NCBI GenBank assembly: GCA_015662325.1
Contig: DQUJ01000233.1
Coordinates: 1-11,592 of the forward strand
DNA length: 11,592 nucleotides
Direction of reading: 5' to 3'
Source: Leucothrix mucor
Lineage (GTDB): Bacteria; Pseudomonadota; Gammaproteobacteria; Thiotrichales; Thiotrichaceae
Part shown: positions 1-7,600 of the stretch, one piece after another
How the letters are laid out: each line of letters starts with the position of its first letter
How positions within the stretch are numbered: position 1 is the stretch's first letter
Notes under the pieces: generated by a model
What the model was told of the DNA's origin: nothing
Databases searched by the model: none
What the model saw: the letters and a program-made list of their open reading frames with translations, nothing else
Position numbers and translations under genes: made by a program

Positions 1-76
1 CTAAATAGAGACCTTTGCACGAGAGATATGACGGATTAAAAATGCTTAAATTCTCCCTGATTTCCATAAAAACAGG

Positions 77-94
77 AAAAATTACGTAATTTTT
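77..94. repeat. Perfect 18-bp palindrome upstream of the AraC-type gene
   Basis: An uninterrupted self-complementary sequence (AAAAATTAC followed by GTAATTTTT) lies about 58 bases before the regulator's start codon and directly abuts the best -35 candidate. It could be a dimeric operator. Because it is A-rich then T-rich, it could also be part of a terminator for a gene left of the window, although the stem has only two G/C pairs and no loop, which argues against that. The palindrome is directly visible; its role is inferred. Confidence 0.5.
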
Positions 95-120
95 ACTCTC
101 GCCATACTCTCGTGTAAAAG
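92..120 (+). promoter_or_regulatory. Candidate promoter of the AraC-type gene with CTCTCG boxes
   Basis: TTTACT (92-97) and TAAAAG (115-120) are separated by 17 bases, each matching the sigma-70 consensus at four of six positions. Two direct copies of ACTCTCG (95-101 and 106-112) sit inside it exactly 11 bases, or one helical turn, apart. An inverted copy, CACGAGAG at 18-25, mirrors CTCTCGTG at 107-114. This is the layout expected of a regulator binding site, possibly for the AraC protein itself. The hexamers are weak, so the promoter call is tentative. Confidence 0.3.
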
Positions 121-151
121 TCTCAAATAATAATAACCTAAGAGAAAACTT

Positions 152-1189
152 ATGCTCGCTTTATCCACTGTTTCGATGCTGTTTATTGGCTTTTCTGTCA
201 TCAGTGCAGCGTTGTTGTTATTTTCTCACTTTAGCTGTGCTGAATATAAGGGAAGTTTGTTTCCTCGATTATCGGGAATGATTTTATTGTTAGGCTTGGC
301 AAGTATCCAGTTGATGCATTTGTTCTATTCTGTCGATCTTTTTGAAAACGATAATTCAGGACTGGAGAATTCACGATTCTATGTAATGCTGTTATTTATT
401 GTTGCGCCGTCATTCTATTTTTTCAGTAATCATTTATTAAAATTTGATACACAATATCAACACCGCTATTTATTACATTGTTTACCCTTGCTACTTAGTT
501 TGTTTATCCCTAAGGACTACTTATATCCATGGGCTTTGTTGGCTTCTTTTCTTTTGGGTAGTCTTTATGTGGTAATGATTGCGTATAATTTGTATCAATT
601 ACGTTCTCAGCGCGAGCGCTTTAAGTTGGAGTTTTTAGGCTTGAGTGTTTTATTTATTATCGCCGTGATCGTTGTGTTACTGGGTTTTAGTATTCCACTG
701 ATATCCAGCCAGTTCTTTTTTAATGTGTACGCTTTATTAATTGGCATCGCTTTTTTTATTGCACAAGGGATTTTATTACGCACACCCAGTATTGCATCAG
801 AAGTACAAGAAGCAGCTAAAGCGACCTATGCAGAATCTACATTAAAGCAGGTGGATACTGATGCGATGTTACACGCATTGGAAAAGATTGTGGTTCACGA
901 TAAGTTATATGCTAATGAAGAGCTTAATTTATCCATGCTTGCAGAACAATTAGACTTAAGTACCCATCAACTGTCGGAATTGATAAATACGCGTATGGAT
1001 AAAAGTTTTTCACGTTATATTCGAGAGTTAAGAGTGGAAGAGGCGAGAAAAATGCTAGTTAATGAACCTAAAGCATCGGTGTTATCGGTTGGGATGTCGG
1101 TTGGTTTTACAACACAATCAAACTTTTATGCGGCTTTTAAAGAAATAGCGGGTATTGCGCCTGGACAATACCGTAAAGAAAATGCTTAA
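152..1189 (+). CDS. Membrane-anchored AraC-family transcriptional regulator
   Basis: The protein has 345 residues in two parts. Roughly residues 1-210 are strongly hydrophobic, with about seven likely membrane spans (near 5-25, 39-60, 76-95, 106-120, 125-147, 160-182 and 187-208). Residues 235-345 form a typical AraC/XylS DNA-binding domain: a first helix-turn-helix around 259-281 (LSMLAEQLDLS then LSELIN), the linking helix with RELRVEEARKML, and a second helix-turn-helix around 308-332 with the family signature GFTTQSNFYAAFK and then G-x-x-P-G-x-Y. Such proteins are known as AraC regulators whose sensor is a membrane domain rather than a cupin, so the signal is probably sensed at or in the inner membrane; the ligand is unknown. 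The start is the first ATG, with a weak AAGAGA about six to seven bases ahead; an internal Met at residue 9 is possible. The gene converges on the barrel gene at 1306-1920, and its target is not evident. Confidence 0.88.
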   Translation: MLALSTVSMLFIGFSVISAALLLFSHFSCAEYKGSLFPRLSGMILLLGLASIQLMHLFYSVDLFENDNSGLENSRFYVMLLFIVAPSFYFFSNHLLKFDTQYQHRYLLHCLPLLLSLFIPKDYLYPWALLASFLLGSLYVVMIAYNLYQLRSQRERFKLEFLGLSVLFIIAVIVVLLGFSIPLISSQFFFNVYALLIGIAFFIAQGILLRTPSIASEVQEAAKATYAESTLKQVDTDAMLHALEKIVVHDKLYANEELNLSMLAEQLDLSTHQLSELINTRMDKSFSRYIRELRVEEARKMLVNEPKASVLSVGMSVGFTTQSNFYAAFKEIAGIAPGQYRKENA

Positions 1190-1242
1190 AAAGAAACTAT
1201 AGCGATAGGTTATTGTTTGTTCGTGAAGTAGTAGGTGATTTT

Positions 1243-1285
1243 CAGACAATAAAAAAGCAACGTTACGTTGCTTTTTTATTGTCTG
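1243..1285. terminator. Bidirectional intrinsic terminator with a perfect 20-bp stem
   Basis: The arms 1243-1262 and 1266-1285 are exact reverse complements across a three-base TTA loop. The arm contains a run of six A on one side and six T on the other, flanking the GCAACG/CGTTGC core, so a hairpin followed by a U-tract forms in either direction. It lies between the convergent AraC-type gene and the outer-membrane barrel gene and should end transcripts from both. Confidence 0.9.
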
Positions 1286-1305
1286 TTGCCGAACTGTGGT
1301 GAGTT

Positions 1306-1920
1306 CTAATAAGTTGAAAGCTCGAAACCAACACTCAACATATTAATATCAGAATCATCATTATCTGTTTCGATTCCAGGATATTGTTGCCATACAGCAC
1401 GTAACTTGGTTGTATCGCTCAAACGCATTTTAACGCCAAGGCCGTAGGTAACACCGAAACCATCTTTGTCTTCATGGGTGTTATCGCTTTTCCAACGCAT
1501 TGCTCCTACTTTAGCAAATACATCAAATCGTTCGGTTACCTGCATAGAGCCAACAGCATTAGCGGTGAAGGCAGATACATCTGAGTTTTCGCCGTTTTTA
1601 TGTATATCGCCAAGGCTTACATAGCCTACTTCACCACTAAGCATATTAGTCAGTTGGTAGCCGCCAAATAATTTCCATGCAGTATCAGTATCTTCACAAC
1701 CTGTTTCGCCATCACAGTAGCTACTAGCATCTGATGAGCCAATCGTTCCACCGATGTAATAAGGGTTCGATATTGCATTTCCTCCGTTGCTATTAGAGGT
1801 ATTGTCTACATAGTTTTTAGTTGCGTTACCATAACTAAATGGCAGGTCTGCATAACTAGGCGCACTGGATAACAGTGAGAGTAAGCCAAGTGTTAACAAG
1901 GATTTATTTAGGTTGTTCAT
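1306..1920 (-). CDS. OmpA-like outer-membrane beta-barrel protein
   Basis: The product has 204 residues. Residues 1-24 are a signal peptide (Asn/Lys start, a leucine-rich core, cleavage expected after APSYA). The mature part alternates polar and aromatic residues typical of barrel strands: YYIGGTIG near 54-61, WKLFGGYQL near 82-90, SGEVGYVSLG near 95-104, FDVFAKVGAMRW near 132-143, GVTYGLGVKMRL near 156-167 and a last strand ending in a C-terminal aromatic (Tyr204), the usual signal for the BAM assembly machine. This pattern matches the eight-stranded OmpA-like/outer_membrane beta-barrel families; there is no OmpA peptidoglycan-binding domain. Cys69 and Cys75 in an acidic loop could form a disulfide. 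An AAGGG ribosome-binding site lies seven bases before the ATG. The exact role (porin, adhesin or structural) cannot be read from the sequence. Confidence 0.82.
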   Translation of the reverse strand: MNNLNKSLLTLGLLSLLSSAPSYADLPFSYGNATKNYVDNTSNSNGGNAISNPYYIGGTIGSSDASSYCDGETGCEDTDTAWKLFGGYQLTNMLSGEVGYVSLGDIHKNGENSDVSAFTANAVGSMQVTERFDVFAKVGAMRWKSDNTHEDKDGFGVTYGLGVKMRLSDTTKLRAVWQQYPGIETDNDDSDINMLSVGFELSTY

Positions 1921-1951
1921 GATTTAGCCCTTAATTTGTAATGTTTTTTTG

Positions 1952-1989
1952 ACCTTTGTTGTCTGTATATGTTCCCCCGTAACAAAGGT
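1952..1989 (-). promoter_or_regulatory. Inverted repeat in the leader of the barrel gene
   Basis: ACCTTTGTT (1952-1960) and AACAAAGGT (1981-1989) are exact reverse complements across 20 bases. They lie between the predicted transcription start and the ribosome-binding site, so the messenger could form a hairpin in its 5' leader. In the sense direction the stem is followed by A rather than U, so it is not a simple attenuator. It might stabilise the message or serve as a regulator or small-RNA target. Confidence 0.35.
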
Positions 1990-2007
1990 TTGATTTTATT
2001 TTTTTTG

Positions 2008-2036
2008 ATTATAACTGATTTCATAAAGAGCGTCGA
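2008..2036 (-). promoter_or_regulatory. Sigma-70-like promoter of the barrel gene
   Basis: On the minus strand TCGACG (2031-2036, four of six -35 matches) is followed after exactly 17 bases by a perfect TATAAT (2008-2013). Transcription would start near 2001, giving a leader of about 80 bases before the ATG at 1920. This is the best-matching promoter in the window. Confidence 0.6.
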
Positions 2037-2141
2037 ATGATCGAATGTAGCTATTTAGATTTTATTCAGATTTTTTGTAGGCAGCATGGATGTAAGAGAC
2101 TATGGATATGTAAGAGAGCATGAGAGATAACAGCGTAATTA

Positions 2142-2924
2142 TTATAGCGTTTTGTATGCACCAAACATACGTTTTCCTTGCAAGATAGTGCCCCGTGCCG
2201 TCAAATGAGTTGCATCGTATTTTTCTAAGCCGCGCATACTAAAAAAAGTGATTGTTTTATCTTCCGCCGCGAGTTTTTTCTGTGCTTCTACTACTTGAGG
2301 TCGTAGTTGAACACGTGGGTGTTGCTCATCGAGGCTGAGTATCACAGGCAGGGTTGGATTTTTAATAATATTAGTACGCAGATGCTGTAGCATTTTTTTA
2401 AGATGCCAATAATATTCTTTTGCTAGCACATCGCTGTCTGCATCACTTTCACCCTGTATCCATACAATAGCACGCGGTGTTACAGTGTCGCCCTGTGCTT
2501 CAAGTTCTTTTATCGCAGTTTTGATGTTTTTAACCATGTCATCGTATAGCCCTTTTTTTCCTGGGCCTTTCCAATCCGTTTTTAGGCTACTACTGCCCGA
2601 ACTGTATTTGAAAATAGCGGGGTTATAACCTGCGTTTAAAACGGCGCGAGCAAAGCTTACTTCGGGGCCAAAATGTCCTGTTCTAAAGTGCCCGGGTTGA
2701 GGCTTGAGTGTTTCCCATTTATTTCCAGTAGATCCATAATGAAGGGCTTTATAAAAAAAGGGGATTTGCATATCCAAACCCTTTGGGTCTTTTGGATATT
2801 GTGCCGCATCACTGCGCCAGCCTTGCATATTAGATTGGCCTGCCATGATGAATAAATCAAGATTCTCTGCAGAGAGTTGATGACTTGAAAAAAGTGTAAA
2901 AAATAAGATAAGAAATCGTTTCAT
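2142..2924 (-). CDS. Secreted SGNH-type carbohydrate (sialate-like) O-acetylesterase
   Basis: From the start chosen here the protein has 260 residues. Residues 1-19 are a signal peptide (MKRF, a Phe/Leu core, cleavage after LSA). The rest matches the SASA/DUF303 esterase family: the nucleophile block MAGQSNMQG with Ser31, the WIQGESD block at 155-161, and DATH at 237-240 giving the catalytic Asp and His. These enzymes remove acetyl groups from sialic acid or plant and microbial polysaccharides; the substrate here is unknown, and the signal peptide places it outside the inner membrane. The frame is open further upstream to an ATG at 3026, but those 34 extra residues precede a textbook signal peptide and contain a promoter-like TGGCATAAT, so I prefer the internal ATG despite its weak ribosome-binding site. 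It stands alone, divergent from the efflux operon; no sialic acid transport or catabolic genes are present. Confidence 0.82.
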   Translation of the reverse strand: MKRFLILFFTLFSSHQLSAENLDLFIMAGQSNMQGWRSDAAQYPKDPKGLDMQIPFFYKALHYGSTGNKWETLKPQPGHFRTGHFGPEVSFARAVLNAGYNPAIFKYSSGSSSLKTDWKGPGKKGLYDDMVKNIKTAIKELEAQGDTVTPRAIVWIQGESDADSDVLAKEYYWHLKKMLQHLRTNIIKNPTLPVILSLDEQHPRVQLRPQVVEAQKKLAAEDKTITFFSMRGLEKYDATHLTARGTILQGKRMFGAYKTL

Positions 2925-2960
2925 AAGTAAATGTAATGTGCGCGCATAGAAGTGCCCTGC

Positions 2961-2969
2961 ATTATGCCA
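2961..2969 (-). promoter_or_regulatory. Candidate extended -10 promoter of the esterase gene
   Basis: On the minus strand the sequence reads TGGCATAAT, matching the extended -10 pattern TGnTATAAT at all but one position. Transcription would begin near 2954, about 30 bases ahead of the ATG at 2924 and inside the longer open frame, which supports the shorter protein. No convincing -35 element is visible. Confidence 0.35.
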
Positions 2970-3075
2970 GATTTTACAGGCTTGAGTAAGATCAAATATC
3001 CAGAAGAAAAATGAATGAGAGTTCATGTGCTAACTCTGCTATTTAGGCTGGAGTAAACCGCCCGTAACAAATAAA

Positions 3076-3104
3076 TTGTACTTACCTCGTTAAACTTAGA
3101 TAAT
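3076..3104 (+). promoter_or_regulatory. Candidate sigma-70 promoter of the efflux operon
   Basis: TTGTAC (3076-3081) and GATAAT (3099-3104) are separated by 17 bases. The -10 matches five of six positions and the -35 three of six. Transcription would start near 3111, leaving a leader of about 33 bases before the adaptor gene's ATG. It sits in the divergent intergenic region shared with the esterase gene. Confidence 0.4.
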
Positions 3105-3143
3105 CATGTCTATGCGATACTGCATTAACATTACGAGACTTAA

Positions 3144-4625
3144 ATGCTAAAAATTATTACACCTATTTTACTTTTAGTGGGTGCTTTCTTTCTGGGTAAA
3201 TATTTAATTGCTACAGGGCCAGAGCCTAAAAAAAGAACATCATCAGAACGTATTCAAGTTGTTGAAGTGATGCCGTTGGCAAGTAAAAATTACACCGTTG
3301 TTATAAACGCATCGGGAATTGTCAAAGCGGGCGTGCAAAGTAACTTAGTTTCTGAGGCTTCTGGAAAAGTGGTGAGTGTTTCTGATGCGTTTCAAGAAGG
3401 TGCTTATTTTAATAAAGACAGTGTGTTGGTCCAGATTGATAGAGAAAGTTATCTCAATGCGATTAGTATTGCAGAAAGTGATGTGGCGGCTAATAGAGCC
3501 AGCTTAAAGCAACTATTAGAAGAAGAAAAAAGTAGTTTACGCTCTATTCATCTTGCTAAGAAAAACCTGCTATTGGGCAAAAAGGAGGCAAACCGAGTAC
3601 GAGGTTTGTGGAGTAAGCGCTTGATTGCACGTTCTTTATTAGATTCCGAAGAACAAAAAACCAATCAATTAGAGCAAAAAGTACAAGATTTACAAGGCAA
3701 ACAAAACACCTATGCGAGTCGTCGTTTGGCTATACAGGCAAAAACAAATGCGTCGATGGCACGTTTAAAACAAGAAAAACTCAATCTTTCGCGCACCGTC
3801 ATTAAAGCGCCGTATGCAGGGCGCGTGTTGATTAAGCAAGTTGATGTAGGTCAGTTTGTATCTAAAGGGAGTGTATTAGGTAATATTTACGCGACCGATT
3901 ATGTCAATATCGAGTTGCCATTATCACTCAGCCAATATGAATTATTGGAAATGCCCGAGTCATTTAGAAATGGTGCAAACTCATCTGAGTCAAAGTCATC
4001 TAAAAAGAAATTCCCAAAAGTAACGTTTACTGCGGTAGGCAGTAACCGTGATGTTACATGGCAAGGAAAAGTGGTAAGAAGTAGTGCGTCTCTGAATGCA
4101 GAAAGCAGGCAAATAAATGTGATAGCACGTATTGATAATCCGTTTGATTATAAAAAGAACGCGAAGAAAGGCGCGACTGCACCCTTACGTATAGGTCAAT
4201 ATTTAAAGGCACGCATCAAAAGCAAAACCTTCAAAAAGGTGTTTGTGCTACCCCCTTCCACAGTGCGTCATAATAAAGAAATCTTATTATTGCGCGAGGG
4301 CAACGTTAATATTGTGCCTGTCACCGTATTATGGAATGCGCCTGATGCGTCTGTCGTTGTGCTTAATGAAAGCGCCTATCAGGAGGTTTTGAATGATAAG
4401 GTTAATTCAAATAAAGCAAAAACAGATCCTGCATTCACATTAGAAGGTAAGCAGTTGATTACAACCACACTGTCTCAGGCAGTTCAGGGGATGAAAGTAA
4501 TTACGCTAGAGCAACAGCGCCTTAAAATTAAAGACTCGGCGGCAAAGAAGGCTGAGAAGAAAGCGGAAAAGAAGGCAGAAAAGAAGAACAAGCAATCATC
4601 GAAAGGTATGTTAAGCGGTGATTAA
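3144..4625 (+). CDS. RND efflux periplasmic adaptor (HlyD/membrane fusion protein)
   Basis: The protein has 493 residues. An N-terminal hydrophobic anchor (about 3-22) holds it in the inner membrane. The first lipoyl half-motif lies at about 70-99 (SGKVVSVSDAFQEGAYF), followed by a long alpha-helical coiled-coil hairpin (about 100-217, rich in Lys, Glu, Leu and Gln), the second lipoyl half-motif at about 218-249 (IKAPYAGRVL then VGQFVSKGSVL), and beta-barrel and membrane-proximal domains to about 460. It should bridge the inner-membrane pump encoded next with an outer-membrane channel. The tail from about 466 is unusual: AEKK repeated three times, then a Lys/Ser-rich end, about 28 residues of strong positive charge. 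Its stop overlaps the pump's start by eight bases, so the two are translated as a pair. The ribosome-binding site is weak (ACGAG). Confidence 0.92.
   Translation: MLKIITPILLLVGAFFLGKYLIATGPEPKKRTSSERIQVVEVMPLASKNYTVVINASGIVKAGVQSNLVSEASGKVVSVSDAFQEGAYFNKDSVLVQIDRESYLNAISIAESDVAANRASLKQLLEEEKSSLRSIHLAKKNLLLGKKEANRVRGLWSKRLIARSLLDSEEQKTNQLEQKVQDLQGKQNTYASRRLAIQAKTNASMARLKQEKLNLSRTVIKAPYAGRVLIKQVDVGQFVSKGSVLGNIYATDYVNIELPLSLSQYELLEMPESFRNGANSSESKSSKKKFPKVTFTAVGSNRDVTWQGKVVRSSASLNAESRQINVIARIDNPFDYKKNAKKGATAPLRIGQYLKARIKSKTFKKVFVLPPSTVRHNKEILLLREGNVNIVPVTVLWNAPDASVVVLNESAYQEVLNDKVNSNKAKTDPAFTLEGKQLITTTLSQAVQGMKVITLEQQRLKIKDSAAKKAEKKAEKKAEKKNKQSSKGMLSGD
4545..4586 (+). repeat. AEKK-coding repeat at the adaptor's C terminus
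   Basis: A degenerate 12-base unit encoding (K/A)EKK-type repeats occurs three times in tandem, giving KKAEKKAEKKAEKK at residues 468-481. Codon choice varies between units (gct-gag, gcg-gaa, gca-gaa), so the peptide repeat has been kept while the DNA has drifted, which suggests it is not a very recent slippage product. Confidence 0.7.
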
Positions 4626-7600
4626 ATGGTTCGTCAGAAACCCAGTGGCTGCCAATATTTTGATGATGGCGATTATTGCGTTCGGGCTTTATTCTCTGAT
4701 AAAACGTATTCCCTTGGAAACATTTCCTGCGTTTGAACAAGATATTGTCAATATATCGGTTGTTTATGCTGGAGCAACACCATATGAAGTTGAGCAGGGA
4801 ATCGTGATTCGTGTTGAAGATGCGATTGGCGATTTACCTGGCATAGAACGTATTTACAGCGATGCGACAGAAGGTCGTGCTGTGGTGCGTGTAGAAGTAC
4901 GAAAACGTTACGATACCACTAAAGTTTTAAATCAAATCAAAACACGTATTGATGGCATCACCTCATTCCCAGATGACGCAGAACGCCCAGTGGTGGAACG
5001 TTTAATTCGGATTCGTGATGTTATTACCTTGGTGATTGTTCAAGATAGCAGTGGTGCTTTAACCGAGAATCAATCAGAGGTTCTATTACGCACCCACACT
5101 GAAAAAATTCGTGATGAAGTCCGTAGTTTACCTAATATCACACAGGTTTCTATGGGCGGTATTCGCCCTTGGGAAATCACCATTAATGTACCGCAAACAT
5201 CCTTACAGAAATATGATTTGAGTTTAGATGATATTGCCAAAGTGATTCGTAATGCATCGCGCGATATTCCAGGGGGTACGATTAAAACAGAATCAGGCGA
5301 TATTCTGGTACGCGCACTCGGTCAGGCCTATCGTAAAAACGATTTTGCTAATATCCGTGTTATTAGCCGTCGAAATGGAACCAGCATTCGTCTTTCTGAT
5401 ATAGCAACAATAGACGATGGTTTTAATGAGGATCCGTTGTTCAGCCGCTTTGATGGAAAACAAGCGGCTTTTATCAATATTGCCCGGGTCGGTGACCAAA
5501 ATGCGATTGAGCTTGCGACAACCGTTAAAAAATATATTACAGAACGCTCTGATACTTTACCTGCAGGTTTAAGTCTAAGCTATTGGAAAGACAGTTCTAA
5601 AATTGTAAAAGCGCGCCTAAATACCCTGACCTATAGTTTGATTCAGGGTATCACTTTGGTGTTGTTATTACTGGCATTGTTTTTACGACCTGATTTAGCC
5701 TTTTGGGTGAGTATCGGCGTTCCGATAAGTTTTTTAGGTGCGCTTGCAGTAATGCCACAGTTTGATGTGACCTTAAATCTCGTCAGTATGTTTGGCTTTA
5801 TTTTAGTCTTGGGAATAGTGGTGGATGATGCCATCGTCACGGGCGAGAATGTTTATTCTCATTTGCAAAAAACAGGGGATGGCGTAAAAGCCGCGATTGA
5901 AGGCACCAAAGAAATTGCCGTTCCTGTCACCTTTGGTGTGTTAACAACGGTCGCCGCATTTTTGCCATTATTGATGATTGAAGGTACGCGCGGTAAGATT
6001 TTCGCACAAATTCCACTTGTGGTTATTCCTGTTTTGATTTTTTCTTTGATTGAATCTAAGTTGGTTTTGCCTTCTCATTTACAACATATGAAGCTGCGTA
6101 AAGCGTCGGATAAATTAGGCTTTTTTACACGCTTTCAACAAAAAATAGCACGCAGTTTAGAACTTTTTATTAAACGTGTTTACAGTCCCTTTCTCAACGT
6201 TGCTTTAAATTGGCGTTATTTTACATTAGCCTTTTTCATTAGCTTGTTAATTGTATTGGTAGCCTTAGTGATGAGCGGGCGTTTTAAATATACATTCTTC
6301 CCACGTATTCAAAGTGAAATTGTTTCTGCAACGCTTGAAATGCCAGAAGGCACATCAATCGAAATCACCCAAAAATATGTTGATAAAATGGTGTCTGCGG
6401 CAGAGCAAATGCAACAAAAATATATTGAGGTAGGAGACCTTAATTATATTGAATTAGATGGGAAAAAAGCACCAGAAGAATTGATTGATTCGTTAAGAGA
6501 AGATGCTGAAATAAAAGAAATGATGGGAGAAAAGTTAATCCAGCATATTTTAGTGACGGTGGGCAGTAGCGGCAGTCGACCTCGGGCAGATACAACGGGA
6601 AGATCACATTTAGCGATGGTTACCTTTGAAACGATTCCGCCAGAAGATAGAATTTCAACAGTAACAAGTAAAGACCTAGTGAACGAATGGAGAGAATTGA
6701 TAGGCCCCATTCCGGGTGTAAAACAACTGAGTTTTCGTGCAGAACTAGGGCACGGAGGGGAGCCGATTAATGTTCAATTAAAAGGGCATGATTTTGAAGT
6801 ACTTGATAGCATTGCACAAAAAGTTAAACACAAGTTAGCAGAATATGATGGCTTATTTGATATTAAAAATAGCTACGAAGCAGGCAAAGATGAGGTGCAG
6901 TTACGTATTCGCCCCGAAGCAGAACAGCTGGGTTTAAACATAAGTACGTTGGGTTTACAGGTGCGTCATGCACTTTATGGTGCGGAAGCGCAACGAATTC
7001 AACGTAATCAATCAGAAATCAAAGTAATGGTACGTTCACCTAAGAATGAGCGTTATGCGTTGTCTGATTTACAAAACTTAAGAATACGCACCCCATCGAG
7101 TGATAATAATCAAACGGGTAGAAAAACAGATATTCCTTTAAATGAAGTAGCAGAAATCAAAATAGGGCGGGGTTCTTCCACCATTACACGGGTTGACCGA
7201 CAACGTATAGTTAACATCACTGCCGATATTAACAAAGAACGCATCAATGCCAATAAAGTAGTGGCAGACTTTAAGGAATGGTTACCCACTATTTTAAAAG
7301 ATCACCCAGAAGTGAGCTTTGATATGGAAGGTGAGCAGCGTGAACAACGTAAATTTGGTAAAAGTCTTGCGTTTGGTTTTGCTATTGCGCTAATCAGCAT
7401 GTTTATCTTATTGGCAATTCCCTTTGGTTCTTTTACACAACCACTAATGGTGATGAGCATTATCCCCTTTAGTATCATCGGTGCTATTGGTGGACATGCC
7501 ATCATGGGCTTGAGCTTAAGTATAAGTAGTGTAATGGGGCTACTTGCCTTGATTGGCGTTGTTGTAAACGATTCCTTAGTGTTAGTTGATTACACCAATA

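Noticed and set aside
2673..2855. Short open frames on both strands inside the esterase gene
   Set aside because: They overlap conserved catalytic-domain codons of the esterase and have no start signals or recognisable product.
1976..3071. The 11-mer CCCGTAACAAA upstream of both the barrel gene and the adaptor gene
   Set aside because: Shared 11-mers are expected by chance in a window of this size, and the two copies sit at different positions and orientations relative to their promoters.
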